Notes: generated from the letters alone by a model not told the origin. DNA of 64,000 bases from Undaria pinnatifida (GCA_012845835.1 JABAKD010000036.1:1770001-1834000), one strand, 5' to 3'. Numbered from the stretch's first letter, positions 33,644 through 45,160 are shown. Translations and numbers: made by a program.

Positions 33644-33696
33644 TGGCGTCGACGGCAGGACTCGAACCTGCGCGTGAAATCACGATGGGTTTCGAA
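33644..33696 (-). other. Primer-binding site extended into a copy of a tRNA-Ser(CGA) 3' half
   Basis: Two bases after the LTR the plus strand begins TGGCGTCGACGGCAGGACTC, complementary to a tRNA 3' end. Read on the minus strand the 53 bases give, from 3' to 5' of the tRNA: CCA, discriminator G, acceptor strand CGTCGAC, T-arm GCAGG-TTCGAGT-CCTGC, a long variable arm CGTGA-TT-TCACG, anticodon-stem strand CCCAT and loop TTCGAAA with anticodon CGA. The identity stops inside the anticodon loop: the expected 5' stem strand ATGGG is absent. A long variable arm plus CGA is diagnostic for serine. The encoded CCA shows that a mature tRNA was copied, not a nuclear gene. The normal PBS is about 10-18 bases. 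Confidence 0.78.
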
Positions 33697-35544
33697 TCTT
33701 GTCACCTTGGCACCATGCGCACGTTGCACATGCTGGAGCGTCTTTATTGGTGGATTGGCATGAATGTGTGCACCCGGTGGTGGCTTCGCCACTGCTTGAA
33801 GTGCCAAGCGCGGAAAACCCCACGTCTGACTGTCCGCTGGCCCATCATCACAATGCCTCTGCCGGAAGGTCCAGGTGTTGCCGTCAGTGTTGACTACTTC
33901 GGCCCCCTTCCGGTCACACCATGAGGCAGCACCTACATCCTACTGTTCACCGATCGCTTCAGCCGTCGGGCCGACATGTTCCCCGTCACTGCCGCTGAGT
34001 TCACCGCGGAGGGTACAGCCAATATCCTGGCGAACCAATGCATCCCCTTGTGGGGGTGCCCGCGCACCATACTCTCGGACAACGGACTGCATTTCTGCTC
34101 CAAGCTTTCACAAGCTGTATATAAGCTGTTGGGCGTGCACAAGCTTGCTACAAGCTCCTATCATCCCAACTGTAACGGGGGCGTTGAGCGGGTAAACCAC
34201 ACTGTGGCTCAAATGCTGGCTATGGTCGTCAAGGAGCGACAAGACGATTGGGACTTGCATCTGGCCCACGTCGAATTCGCTTACAACAATTCAGTCAGCG
34301 CGGCGACAGGTCTGGCGCCCAACGACGTCCACATGGGCAGACTCCCACGGCTCCCCCTGACGGTTTTCGACCGCACTGGTGTCGTGAGACACCAGAGTCT
34401 GGCCCGTGACCACCTGGCTTATTGCGACTTGGCCACCGGCCGGCAAAAGCGCGCGAACGACATTGTCCGCGCACACCACGCCCTCACCGTTTCCCGTATT
34501 AACCGCAGAAACTCCGCCCTCGCCGACGCCCTGCGTCCAGCACCTAACTTTACTGTGGGTGGTTGGGCATGGGTATACAATTCTGCCTCTACCATCTGCC
34601 AGGGTGTGAAGGCGAACACCGACGCCAAGGTACTCAAGGCCAAACTCGCGCTTAACTAGACGGGCCCGTACAAGGTCCTGGCCGTCGGTCCCTGCTCCAC
34701 CGCCGAGACCCCGGACGGCTCGCCGCTCGGGAGCAACCTCCTCTATTGGGATCTCCCTTCCGACCTGCCCGGTTCGGACGCTCGTCGGCGTGTGGCCATC
34801 GAGCGCTGCAGACCCTGTGCCAACCCCCACGACAGCGGGGACATGCCCAAATACCTACCGGCGGGGCTGACACAGTACGTGCTCAACAAGTTTTCTAAGA
34901 AATCCCCGCCGCACCACGTCACTCAAGACGACTCTTCGACTCCCCTCCAAATGGAGGTGGAGCAGATCACTGGTCATCAGTCGGTACGGGGGCGAGGTGG
35001 CGTCACCGCGGTGCTATACAAGACGCATTGGGCGGGACTCTCCGAACCTTCCTGGGAGCGGGAAATGGACCTTCACCTCTCCCGCTCCCTCATCTTGCGT
35101 TATTGGGCCGGAACTCCGGACCAGCACCGCCAAACCAACCGCCTCTACCGCCGAATGCGGATCGGGGCGGCACAGCGTGAGCTCTCCCGTAACAACGGGG
35201 AACATTTCCTAGCGCCGGGCTACGCCTGTGTTCCCCGCGTCGATTGGCTACGTCGCTACCACGACACAGTACTCCCTAAGGGAGCCCACTCTTGGTACAA
35301 GGGAGACGATGGGTTATGGTGGCTTGGAAAAATCAGCGCGAGCACTACCGAGGACAAGGTACACCTGGTCCGCTTTCTGGACGACCCGGGACCAATTAAA
35401 CTTCGGCTTCCCCCGGCGTGCTACACGACTTCAACGAGAGCCGTACGAGGTTCTTGGTGCTTGCAAGTTCACATCGCCAGTGCGTTTCCTCGGGGAATCC
35501 AACGTAACGTAGACGAATCTCGAGGCGCGGCCGTGGCCAGTTGA
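33697..35544 (+). pseudogene. Integrase with C-terminal chromodomain, element B
   Basis: One reading frame across about 1.85 kb, broken only by TGA at 33922-33924 and TAG at 34657-34659 (TGG in element A). The zinc-binding domain starts abruptly at the second histidine (CHLGTMRTLH ... CLKCQARK); its first histidine is replaced by the tRNA-derived sequence. Catalytic residues lie in VSVDYFGPLP, ILSDNGLHF and GGVERVNHTVAQM (D, D, E). A long C-terminal extension holds a chromodomain-like segment (MEVEQITGHQSVRGRGG, AVLYKTHW, ILRYWAG) as in chromoviruses, followed by about 150 residues of unknown role (LSRNNGEHFLAPGYAC, GLWWLGKISASTTEDKVHLV). Probably inactive, but remarkably well kept for an element without RT. 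Confidence 0.82.
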
Positions 35545-36437
35545 CTTCCAAGCCACCACCGCTCCTCGATTGTTCTTCGTTTTTTTGAGTTATGAGTTTT
35601 GCGTCTTTGTCTTTGGGTTGTTTGTAGTGTCCTGAGGGTCTTTGTCGCGTTTTGGGGCGGTTCTTTCCATTTTTTTTCTGTCCTGCCGAACCCCCTGCTC
35701 AGTGCCGGGTCAGGGTTCGGGTAAAACGCCGCTATCTGAGGCGCAGGGCTGTCGCCTTTTTGTCATCGTTCAATTTCGCCCTGCTGACGCCCTCCTCAGC
35801 CCAGAGCCGGGGGGCGACCAGGGTACCCTGTTCGCGCGTAACGTGGTACAGGGCTATGTACGGGTCTGTGTGTCATTTTTTATCTTTCATGTTTTGTATT
35901 TGTTCTACTTTGTTTTTTTCGTCTAAACACTTCCTCCCCTAGCGGGGCTGTACGTGTTGCCACCTTCCATCCCGGGTATTTGTCGTTTCCTCGTCTAACC
36001 CGCCGCCTTGCCGATGGCCCGCGGGAGGTTTTTCGCATGACTTCTCCTTTGTGTTAGCGCCTGTGTTCCCCTCCATACCGACGAGGGCTCGCCTCGCCAT
36101 AGTACCTTTTCTGTGGTTGATTTGCCGTAGAGCCCTTCCTGCCCCCCCCGCCACACCGGCGGCATGCGGCAGATTCTAGAGCCTTTTCTGCCCCCCCCGC
36201 CACACCGGCGGCATGCGGCAGGTTTTTTATGGGTGACTATTATTGCCTTGTTGTAGGGTCTGCGTTTCTTTCTGCTGCTTTTCTTCGGGTGTTCCTGGCT
36301 CCATAGCCAGACGGTTAGAGGTGTGGGAGTGGGTTTTGAGGAGCCGCATCTTCGACTCATGGTCTAGTAGTTCGTAGAACCGGAGTTTCTCCGAATCTCC
36401 CATATTTCCGCATATGCGACTCATCAGGGTGGGCTAG
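35545..36437. other. Non-coding tail of element B
   Basis: Shared with element A. Contains a 48-bp tandem duplication (CCGCCACACCGGCGGCATGC at 36150 and 36198) absent from A, and ends CATCAGGGTGGGCTAG before the 3' LTR. Confidence 0.65.
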
Positions 36438-36706
36438 TGTTATGATACGGCCTCGAAAGGCCTGTTAGTTTCCAAATTTGAGATCATTTGGATGGGTTTC
36501 GTATGACAAGGTTGGCGTTTTATATTCGGGAAAGTTAGGAAGTAGATCGGAGGCACGTGCCTCCGATCTTAGAAGCTATCCCAGGCTCTGGTGGAAACGA
36601 ATAAAGCTACATCTCTACGAAGGAACGAAAGTGAGTACTCTCCGAGGACCTGCTCAATTGGCAGACCTGCAGGGGGCACTCTGTGTCCCCCACCTTTAAT
36701 TTAACA
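36438..36706 (+). repeat. 3' LTR of element B
   Basis: Begins TGTTATGATACGGCC and ends TTTAACA; same length as the 5' LTR. Confidence 0.92.
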
Positions 36707-36759
36707 TTGTGCCACTCCCTTAGGCACTTCCCGGAGGAAACCGGTGAACCTTGTAGTTA

Positions 36760-37325
<566 letters not shown>

Positions 37326-38086
37326 CGTTGACCGTTAACAACGAACAAACGCACCAATCATCATCAAGGAAGGGCGGGCAAGGAAAAAAGAGCATCAACG
37401 CTCCTTCGAAAATAAAACACTTTGGTAAACAAACACCTCTTCGAGCACGCGGGACAACAACAACGTGATTCAACACGCACCACAGAAACATGAAGGGGTG
37501 GGGGGGAAGGACGTAGGAGGATGGTGCCGCCTAAATAATAAAAGCGCGTTCGTTTGTTTGAAACTTGGGGCGCCCATTAAAAGTAGTGTAACACGTACCA
37601 CACAGCAGAACAACATCAAGCAACAGCCAGCATTTCCCTCTAAAATCTTTCCACCCTAACCCTACCCCCATCACCGCGCGGGCGCTGTTGCATGCGCGCC
37701 TGCGTGCGTTGGCAAAAAAATGCCCCTCTCCCCGTCCTTAACGCTGCCGAGCACATAATAAGCAGAAAAGACTAAGATGCATCAAATCAATTATCAGACA
37801 GTTTCCCCTCCTCTCTTGCTTGATGCCAACAAACTGAGATGCCAACAAACCGAGAGGCAAGCCGCCCATCATACCACTACATGCAACAAACAACGCAAAA
37901 GGGGAGGATAATTTGAGTGCCCCCCCCCCCCCCCCCCTCCCCCCGCCCCCCCCCCCCTCCCCCCCCCCCCCCCCCCCCCTCCTCTCTCTGCTGCGGCTCG
38001 TCCTGCGACGGTGAAAATATTAGATATTTTCCGGCCAGAAACTAGGCAGCGGGTAAAATGGGAGAGCATCGCCCGTTTCTTCCTAC
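37326..38086. other. No gene; contains a poly-C tract
   Basis: 37919-37980 is nearly pure C with a few T and one G. Around it are AT-rich and (CAACA) words; no coding evidence. Confidence 0.5.
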
Positions 38087-39230
38087 ATGCATACGCCTCG
38101 GTGCCACCCAGCCTCCCCGCTGCTATCGCCTAGCTCAGGAACGCCTAACAAACCGCCGGGAAAACCACCCCCACCACCCCCACCGCTATCCACCAACTTC
38201 CATCCACCCACTTTCCCTTCCACCGCGACACACATCTATTCCTCGAGTGCTCTCTCACTCGCTTACCAAACAGCCCTTGGCCTAAAAAAATACACAGACA
38301 AACTTACCTACGAGGCTGCTTCTAGTAGCACGGCGAACAGGGGAGGGCACCGGGCGCGTCATTGCCGTGTGTCGAGTAGGGCATACACTATGGGGGTTCA
38401 CCGGTACCTGCCCGAGCATGTAGGGTATACCCTCTGGGGGTACTGGGTACCCCTACCCGAGTATGAGCCATACAATCAGGATTGGTATCCCGGGTACCTC
38501 GAAATATATGCCCAACTAAACACGCCCTTGCAAGGTGTATCAACGCTAACCTGTTTGGTGGCCCGCAACGAGCACCGTCCGTTGGCCAAACAGGAACACG
38601 GGGATCAATCAGCAGAAGGTAGCACAGAGAGCTCATTATTTTCGACACCGCAAGCACTCACCCACTAAACCCCAACCCCCCAACAACACGCCTTCTTGCT
38701 GCACCTCTTTCCCTGTCTCGTGAGAAGGGTAAAACATTACGACCAAGAAAAGAAAAAAAGAAAAAACAAGACAACCCCAACCCCAACTCCAACTCCAACC
38801 CCCCCTACTCCCTAACTCTGTTATCTGTCATACACCTTTCCAAGAGGCCCCATACCCTCGGACTCGCCAAGGGAGGACCTTATTCAATATCTTTACAAAT
38901 CATCACCAGACTCCAAAAAATGGACAAATAAATGGGAGTCTTTGGTGGGGGCGGGGGTGGCGGAGGAGGCGGGGGTGGGGGACAATGAGGTGTGGCCACC
39001 CCCATATCCGCACGGCAAGTTAACGCTGCAACAAGCGAAATCCCCGCCGGTGGTCGGCGCTGTTGTAAGTGAAAACGCCACCAAGCATGCGGCGCCCACT
39101 ACTCCACAGCGTCCGTGACGGGGGGCAGTCGGCATGATCGCGCTCCCGCCTCCCCTCTTACCGGGCGCGCAAGCCCGCGCTCACCCCCCTTCTCCTTCCA
39201 CACGCCTTCGGAGGCTTAGTTTTGACAAGG
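38087..39230. other. No gene recognised
   Basis: A 193-codon plus frame (38087-38668) is Pro/Ser/Thr rich at first and then passes through palindromic GGTATACCC and GGGTACCCC words. It lacks any motif and its start is weak. 38760-38805 and 38940-38985 are C- and G-rich low complexity. Confidence 0.4.
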
Positions 39231-39233
39231 ACA

Positions 39234-39440
39234 TCAACTTCACAGACAGACGATCTGCAGACAAATGCTCTGTAGAAAGACGATCTGCAAACAGACGATC
39301 TGTAGACAGATGTTCTGTGCACAGAGGTGATGTGAACACAGATTATCTGTACGCAGGTGATCTGCAGATATGTCGACAGATGATCTGTAGACGTATGATG
39401 TTCAGACAGGTGATCGGAACAGATCATCTGCCCCGCAAAA
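39234..39440 (+). repeat. 15-bp minisatellite (TAGACAGACGATCTG)n
   Basis: About a dozen degenerate 15-bp units; because 15 is divisible by three, both strands give pentapeptide-like open frames (RRSVD on plus), which are not taken as genes. Confidence 0.8.
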
Positions 39441-39739
39441 CGCCATATCGCAATCCCGCGAGACGCCATCATCACGCTTGCAGCAGGAGCCGCGAAAGGT
39501 CGAAGCAACCCTACGCGCGCGGCTGCGGCACATAAAAATATACTCATCAACGGCATGATCGAGAGCCGTTTAACCGGTCGTTACCGTCGGACGGGCCGTT
39601 GCGGTACGGTAGGCCGCCGGGGCAAAAAAATGTACAGCTTTCTTCTCTTCACCGGCTCCCAAGTGAGCACAAGAACCCTCCCACTATAGCCTTCCTGCAA
39701 CCGTCTAATCTGACAAACAACCAACGGGAGACAATGCCG

Positions 39740-40025
39740 CCGACACGCTTCGTTCAACTTCATTGGTCGAACTTATACTTCGATTTCAATTGATTGAACG
39801 TTTCGTTCGCTCTTCAGTAGTCAATTGTTTGGTTCGATTTGATTAGTCCAACTTTTCGGAGGAGTCATTTGGTCGAGCGTTTTAATCGAGTCCATCAGTC
39901 GAACTTTTCATTCGAAATCATCCGCCGAAAAGCTTCGTTTGATATCATTGGTCAAACAATTCGTTCGATTGATTTCATTGGCCGAACGATTCCGTCCATC
40001 GAATTCAATAGTCGGACGGATGGGC
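39740..40025. repeat. Degenerate tandem repeat of about 35 bp (TTCATTGGTCGAAC-like)
   Basis: Units such as TCATTGGTCGAACTT, TCATTTGGTCGAGCGTTT, CATCAGTCGAACTTTTCATTC and TCATTGGTCAAACAATTCG alternate with TTCGATT stretches. Confidence 0.65.
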
Positions 40026-40454
40026 CTCGTTGAAATACCACTGCTCATGTGACGAAAACGACATCCACCCCCAGCGGAGTGTTCGGACGACGGTATTCAG
40101 ACGAAAACCCCGCAATCAACATAAACGCGCCCAATGCTAAACATTGAAACCCGCTTCCAAAAAAAGGTCCGAACAGCGGTATCTAATTATGGGGGCGAAC
40201 TACGTAACCCCACCAAAATAAAACAGGTACCCTACCGGTGCGTGCTCCGAGTCTCCAACTATGGACCCCCCACCCCCCTCTGTTTCAACACGCCTTCCTC
40301 TATCGCTCTGCGCCCGGTACGAGAAAAGGCCACGCAATCATAGCCAAGCGTCACAGCACACCGACAGAACAAAAACAGGACATGACAGCATACACAGGAC
40401 ATGACAAGACAGGACAGGAGTACAGGGTAGCACACAACAGGACAGGCTAGGTCA

Positions 40455-40590
40455 ATTCGATGGACCGCGATTTTCAATAACGACCAATTTCGACGAACCG
40501 CTGCATTCAACAACGATCAATTCCGATGAACAGCCACTTTCAATAACGACCAATCTCCATCAACAGCCACTTTCAATATCGACCATTTTT
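40455..40590 (+). repeat. Tandem repeat of about 32 bp (CAATAACGACCAAT)
   Basis: Four units, each with TTCAATAACGACCAAT or a variant and GATGAACAGCCACT or CATCAACAGCCACT. Confidence 0.75.
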
Positions 40591-40895
40591 TTACCTGCCG
40601 CATACCACCAATCAGATCACACAAAAAACCGAAGGGAAGAGGGCGGGGGGGGGAGGGGCTGTTGAGAGGCCATACTTTGATGCCGTTCCCTGCGCAAATT
40701 CCCAGCAGTACCACTAGCCAACCACGAGGGGAGGGGTAAACCCAGACATTCTCTATATATCTCTCCCTCTCTCTCATCTTCCCTTCTACCCCCCCCCCAA
40801 GTACCCACGGAATTGAAAAAACGCGCTGTCACGACCACGAGAAGCACCCAAAAAAACTGTTCCACTACTCTGACCCCGCTCCCACCCTTGCTTTC

Positions 40896-40966
40896 CATCC
40901 TTCCTTCCTTCCTTCCTTCCTTCCTTCCTTCCTTCCTTCCTTCCTTCCTTCTTTCCTTCCTTCCGT
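40896..40966. repeat. (CCTT)n microsatellite
   Basis: About 17 units of CCTT with one CTTT break. Confidence 0.95.
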
Positions 40967-41089
40967 CTTCCAGCTTTCAAACCACCAAGTCCTAATGGCC
41001 AAGTGCCAAGTCTGACAACCTCAACACGCAATTGCTGGAATCCGAAGCACATCGCAATGCACAGCAGGTGGGCGCCTGCATGCATCCAT

Positions 41090-41440
41090 CCCTATCTTGC
41101 CTGGTCTGCGCTAGAAAGCCCAAGGTGCATGAGACTGTGCTGTGCGAAACTGCACTGTGCTAGATCGAACTGCGCCGTGCCGCGATAACCTAGGTTGCGC
41201 TAGACTGCACTGTGCTGCACAGCGCCGTGCTGAGATAACCCGCACCGAACTGAGCTGCTGTAACCCATACTGCGCCGTACGGCGACAACCAGCACTGCAC
41301 TAATACAATAACAAAGACTGCGTTGCGCTGTGCCGCGATAGCCTGCACATAGCCAGCACCGCGCTGCACTGCACTACGTTGCGCTTCGTTGCGTTGCGCT
41401 GCCCTGAGCTATCTTGACCTGTGCTGCGCTAGACTGCACT
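41090..41440. repeat. CTGCGC/CTGCAC-rich degenerate low-complexity region
   Basis: Dense recurrence of ACTGCACTG, GCGCCGTGC and GCGATAACC without fixed period. Confidence 0.6.
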
Positions 41441-41665
41441 GCCCCACACCATTCCACCCAAACAGGCCGCCCGTCCATCCCGAGCGAAGACACACCCTAT
41501 ACCTTAACCTGCCCATTCTTTAGCCTGGCTGCCGTGTGCGGACCAAAATACATATTGTCCCAGTCTCCCTTTCTCGCTCTTTATATATTCACCTCACCTA
41601 CCCTCGTCCCTGTTTTTTCTGCCGCCTCGTGATCTCTCAAGATGAGATGGAAGGCTTTTCTCCCT

Positions 41666-42136
41666 TCAAGACGATATAGAAGGCATCCCCATGCTGCCCC
41701 TTTGGTCCCCTCTCTGGTGGTCCCTAAGCTCTCCCCTTTCCCTTGGCTGCCCACTTTGACTCCCCCTTAGGACACCTCTGTAGTCTACCCTGTGCTGTTC
41801 CCTTACATCTCCCCTTTGGTACTCCCTTAGGTCTCCTCTTTGTTGTTCCCTTGGGTCTCCCTTCTGCTGCTCCCTTATGTCGTTCCGCTGACGTTCCCTC
41901 TGGTCCCCCCTTACGTCTCCCCTCTGCAGCTCTCGCGGGTGTTCCCTCTGTTGTTCTCTTGCGTCTCCGCCTGAAGATGCTGAAAGAGAAGCAAGGCGCT
42001 CCTCCAACGCCTTGATGCGCAAGTTTTTCTCGCGGATGGTTGTCCGGTTGGTCTCCAATGCGGTTTTGAGCTGCTTCACCGCGTGACCCAGATCCCTGCT
42101 CCATACCATATTGCATCGTCCGGGAACAGGTGACAT
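41666..42136 (-). CDS. Small protein with N-terminal coiled coil and tandem octapeptide repeats
   Basis: An ATG at 42136 opens a 156-codon frame. The first third is a likely coiled coil: a run of amphipathic heptads (LGHAVKQLKTALE, LRIKALEERLASL). The rest is a tandem repeat of about eight residues with consensus REQQRGD(P/L/V), encoded by a 24-bp minisatellite (CCCTTAGG/CCCTCTG words on plus). The charged repeat keeps its frame for at least ten units and the non-repetitive coiled-coil part is codon-like, which makes a real product plausible. No known family. It lies on the same strand as the ankyrin gene but no phase-compatible junction to it was found. The overlapping frame at 41724-42116 is a shadow. 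Confidence 0.45.
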   Translation of the reverse strand: MSPVPGRCNMVWSRDLGHAVKQLKTALETNRTTIREKNLRIKALEERLASLSASSGGDAREQQREHPRELQRGDVRGDQRERQRNDIREQQKGDPREQQRGDLREYQRGDVREQHRVDYRGVLRGSQSGQPRERGELRDHQRGDQRGSMGMPSISS

Positions 42137-43029
42137 TCAGATTCGTTACATTAACGATACCAAGGCGAACTGAGACTAATATTACTAAGATAACGAAAAA
42201 TGTTCCGCATCGTACAATAGAGACAAAAATTCAGCATACGATTCACACTACCGCACCGTACAGAAGAGAGTGAAACTATGATTTTTACTACAATAGAACG
42301 ATTCACCGCGCGATCGCGGCCCCTGCTACTAATAGATACCGCACAGTAGCAAAGCAAATGAGATTAGGGTTATGAAAAAAAAAAAAAAAAACGATAAACG
42401 ATGAACGAAAAAAGAAGCATGAAAAAATCGAAGTTACGGAAAAAAACAACGCAGAGACGAATTAAAACGCAAAAACGAGGACAACAGCAGTTGCACGTGG
42501 GAGTTGTAAGACATGGGCAATAACAGAAGCAGAGGCGGTCTTGGCTTTGTTCACCGCATGTTAGATAGAGCTTACGAATACGATGTCGTACAATAGAAAT
42601 TTAGATGGAAATTAGGAATATGATGCCGCGCGTGCCTCCATACGGGCGGAAGCATAGTCAGGAACCGCATTGGTTTTCGCGAATTGCGTGGATAAACTGT
42701 CTATCTTTGCACGCTAGGGACTAGAACCGGCCGCTCGGACCTAATGGCGGCGCGAAAATAAGTTGGACTTAATAAATCGTCTCAACGAAATATGAAACGT
42801 ATCAGGTGCAAGATTAGTAGGACCTAGGTCATCATGCAGGATAAAACGATAAAACAGCATGCAAGTTGGCGATAGGGCTAGATAGGGCACTGGTACTTGT
42901 GAACGTAAAGTCGTAGTTTCTGAAAATCAGGTCAAAGAAATAAAGGGAATCCTCCCAAATACTGCAGTACTCTCATTATCTCAAGCGTCCCCCCGTTTAA
43001 CGTGCAACACTTTAGGATCCAGCACTTCG
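42137..43029. other. No gene recognised; left flank of the hAT element
   Basis: AT-rich with an A-run of 17 at 42375. No exon evidence. Confidence 0.45.
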
Positions 43030-43037
43030 GGAATCCG

Positions 43038-44348
43038 TAGGGCTGTGAGTCGGCACGGCATAAGTCGTGGACTAGTTACTAGTCTGACTGATAGCCAGTC
43101 GTGCAACGGAGGTGCCGACTTTCCGACTCATTGAGTTTCCTTGCCTGTAGAAAGGCTCTTTAAATGCGGGGTACAGCTTCTAACGTGAATCGTTGCGGGT
43201 TGTGGATACCCCTCACATGCCCTGTGTCACTGCAGCGCACAGCGGCGGGAGATCCACACACACACGCACACATGGCGTAACAGCCCACCTCCCTCGACGG
43301 TGCCGACGGCGTCAGCCCTGGCGCACCCAATGCCAAGGCTGAGGGCGGAGATCCCGTCGGCGACGTTGTGGCCATTATCGGCTCGCGGATCATCTTGGCG
43401 AGGGCACGCGACCCCTACACGGTGCTCTACCGCGTGAAGCATGAAGCATAAGCAGCGGCGCAGCATGCCGCTCAGATCAAACAACCCGTTGTGGAAGTTT
43501 TTCATGGTATACCTCAAGGACCGCTCCCTTACATAGCCGTGTGCAAGCTTTGCGAGGCGAACGGCGTCTTCGCCGATGCCGAGGTTAGGTTCGGGTCCCC
43601 TACCCATTTGAGGCAGCATCTAGACACGAAGAGGAAGGGGCATCGCGAGGCCCTGAAAAAACATTAGGCGCGTGGGGCGGGTAGCAAAGGCGGAGGCAGT
43701 GGCGGGGCCTCGAGCGAGAAGGATGCGGGGAGCATCATTGCCTACATGCACGGCGTCAAGCCATTCACGAGCAAGATGGGTCGGTTCATCATCGACAACT
43801 CCAATAATCGATGGTTTAGGGCATGCGGTGGTCATTGGCGCGCGCGTTTCGCGCAAGGTTGGGAGAGACATTAATAGACGAATTCCTGGTTACATCACAG
43901 AGGGGTCCAAGAGCTTTTCTTCCGGGGATAATTTTTGCATCACTACCATCTAGGTGACGAGCTTTTCGCTTTTTCGCTTTTTCGCTCGCATCTCCACCAG
44001 GTAGTATTGCGGTCAAACAATTGCTGTCACGTTCCTCTAGTCCGGGATAGATTTACCTAATACATACGTTATACTTCTCGTTTTTTTGTTCATTTCTTGT
44101 GTAAATTGAAGCTTTCTTGTTTGTTCGTATGAACTTATGTGAATCTAGGTCATTTTTGCGCTTTTCGCGCGTAAAATGAAGCCAAATAGCGTATTTTTCG
44201 CCTCCGGCCGGCCCTCAGAGGGCGTCTCCAGCGGGCCCCCCTCGGCCGGGGGAGGCTTCTTTGGCGCGCCTTGCTCGCCTGACTTTAGTCGGCTTCGTCG
44301 ACTAGCGACCAGTTATTAGTCGTGAAATGAAACCGACTCACAGCCCTA
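43038..44348 (+). mobile_element. hAT-superfamily DNA transposon, internally deleted
   Basis: Perfect 16-bp terminal inverted repeats TAGGGCTGTGAGTCGG (43038-43053) and its complement (44333-44348), flanked by a perfect 8-bp target site duplication GGAATCCG (43030-43037 and 44349-44356). The (C/T)AGGG terminus and 8-bp duplication are hallmarks of hAT. Subterminal regions repeat AGTCG/CGACT and ACTAGT words, likely transposase binding sites. Only the N-terminal part of a transposase remains, so the copy is non-autonomous. Confidence 0.93.
43272..43900 (+). pseudogene. N-terminal remnant of hAT transposase with BED zinc finger
   Basis: An ATG at 43272 is followed by a stop as third codon and then a long codon-like stretch (GDVVAIIGSRIILARARD). 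After a frame change comes a BED-type finger: NPLWKFF, then AVCKLCEANG with the two Cys, and THLRQHLDTKRKGH with the His pair. Another frameshift lies between the aromatic stretch and the Cys pair, a TAG follows the finger, and the catalytic DDE and hAT dimerisation regions are absent. Confidence 0.75.
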
Positions 44349-44356
44349 GGAATCCG

Positions 44357-45115
44357 TGCATCACTTAGCTACTGCTATTCGTGTCAGTCTACAATCTATA
44401 CCCTGTTACCCCGTGGCTAACCGAACAGTATCAATGGCGGAATCACCGATACGTACATGGTAAACATCGCACTGTCCGAACAAGTACAGCAGTTGACTAC
44501 TCGAACAGCAGAAATTATGCCGCATTACTCGTACAGCAGTGCTCGCACTGGCGTTCGCGTACAGTACCACCCCCACAGCAGTGCTGAGTACAGCTGGTGC
44601 TGTGGTCTGCTATAGGGCGTGTCCTCTACAGGCAGAACGCAAGCCTCAGCTAAAGCCATCTTGGACGAACCCACGCGTCACAATGTACCTGGTACGTCGT
44701 AGTTAAGCAGCAAGGGCTGCTGTAGCAGTACTCCTCCTGGATTGCAGCATCAGCAGGTGTGTGCATCTATCTGTACAACCACAGGCACTGCTGTACCAAT
44801 GGGCTTGTATGAATGTATTACCCGACACATTCAACACCAAAGGCAATGTTATTGAAACTTTCATAGTTCGACATAAAATTGTACTACGAGGGAATTGTCC
44901 AAACCACCAGGGGGGCTTCGCCGCGGCGGGCTGACGCCCGCCTGCAGCTCCACGCATGCCCGTAAGGCAGGTGGTAAACGAAACAGAGAGGGACCGTAGA
45001 AACGACAAAACACCAAAAAAAGGGGTACGATGTGGTGCCAAATCGGTTCATAGTATTGCAAGTACGATGTGGAGCGAGTGTGGAGGGGAGGAGGGGTTAT
45101 AAAATCATTCTAACG
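44357..45115. other. No gene recognised
   Basis: 44460-44600 is rich in GTACAGCAG words. 44905-44945 holds a GC stem (GGCGGGC/GCCCGCC). TACCTGGTA is at 44686. Confidence 0.45.
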
Positions 45116-45160
45116 ACGCCAGCTGTGAGTTCGACGAATTTAGGGTCGATGCTCATCTTT
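45116..45160 (+). other. Copy of dispersed CAGCTGTGAG motif with hairpin
   Basis: CGCCAGCTGTGAGTTCGAC, eight bases, then GGTCGATGCTCATCTTTGCA: TGAG..TCGAC pairs with GTCGA..CTCA. Confidence 0.6.

Larger units (their letters stand above)
33373..36706 (+). mobile_element. Element B: integrase-only Ty3/gypsy-type LTR element (3.3 kb) with chromodomain
   Basis: Two LTRs of exactly 269 bp (33373-33641, 36438-36706), each with inverted ends TGTTA...TAACA, differing at about a dozen positions by eye. Between them lie a PBS extended into a copy of half a tRNA, an integrase with C-terminal chromodomain in one frame broken by two stops, and about 0.9 kb of non-coding tail. Gag, protease, RT and RNase H are missing. 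The same gene content in element A suggests an integrase-only lineage mobilised in trans, or two similar deletions. No target site duplication is evident (CTTGC left, TTGTG right). Confidence 0.9.

Noticed and set aside
33644-33696. Nuclear tRNA-Ser gene
   Set aside because: Only the 3' half is present, the CCA is encoded, and it begins exactly at the PBS position two bases after the LTR.
38087-38668. 193-codon Pro/Ser-rich protein
   Set aside because: Starts in low-complexity C-rich DNA and passes through palindromic words; no domain, no conserved copy.
39134-39556. Pentapeptide-repeat-like proteins on both strands
   Set aside because: A 15-bp minisatellite gives five-residue repeats in every frame; sequence lacks the A(D/N)LXX pattern of true pentapeptide repeats.
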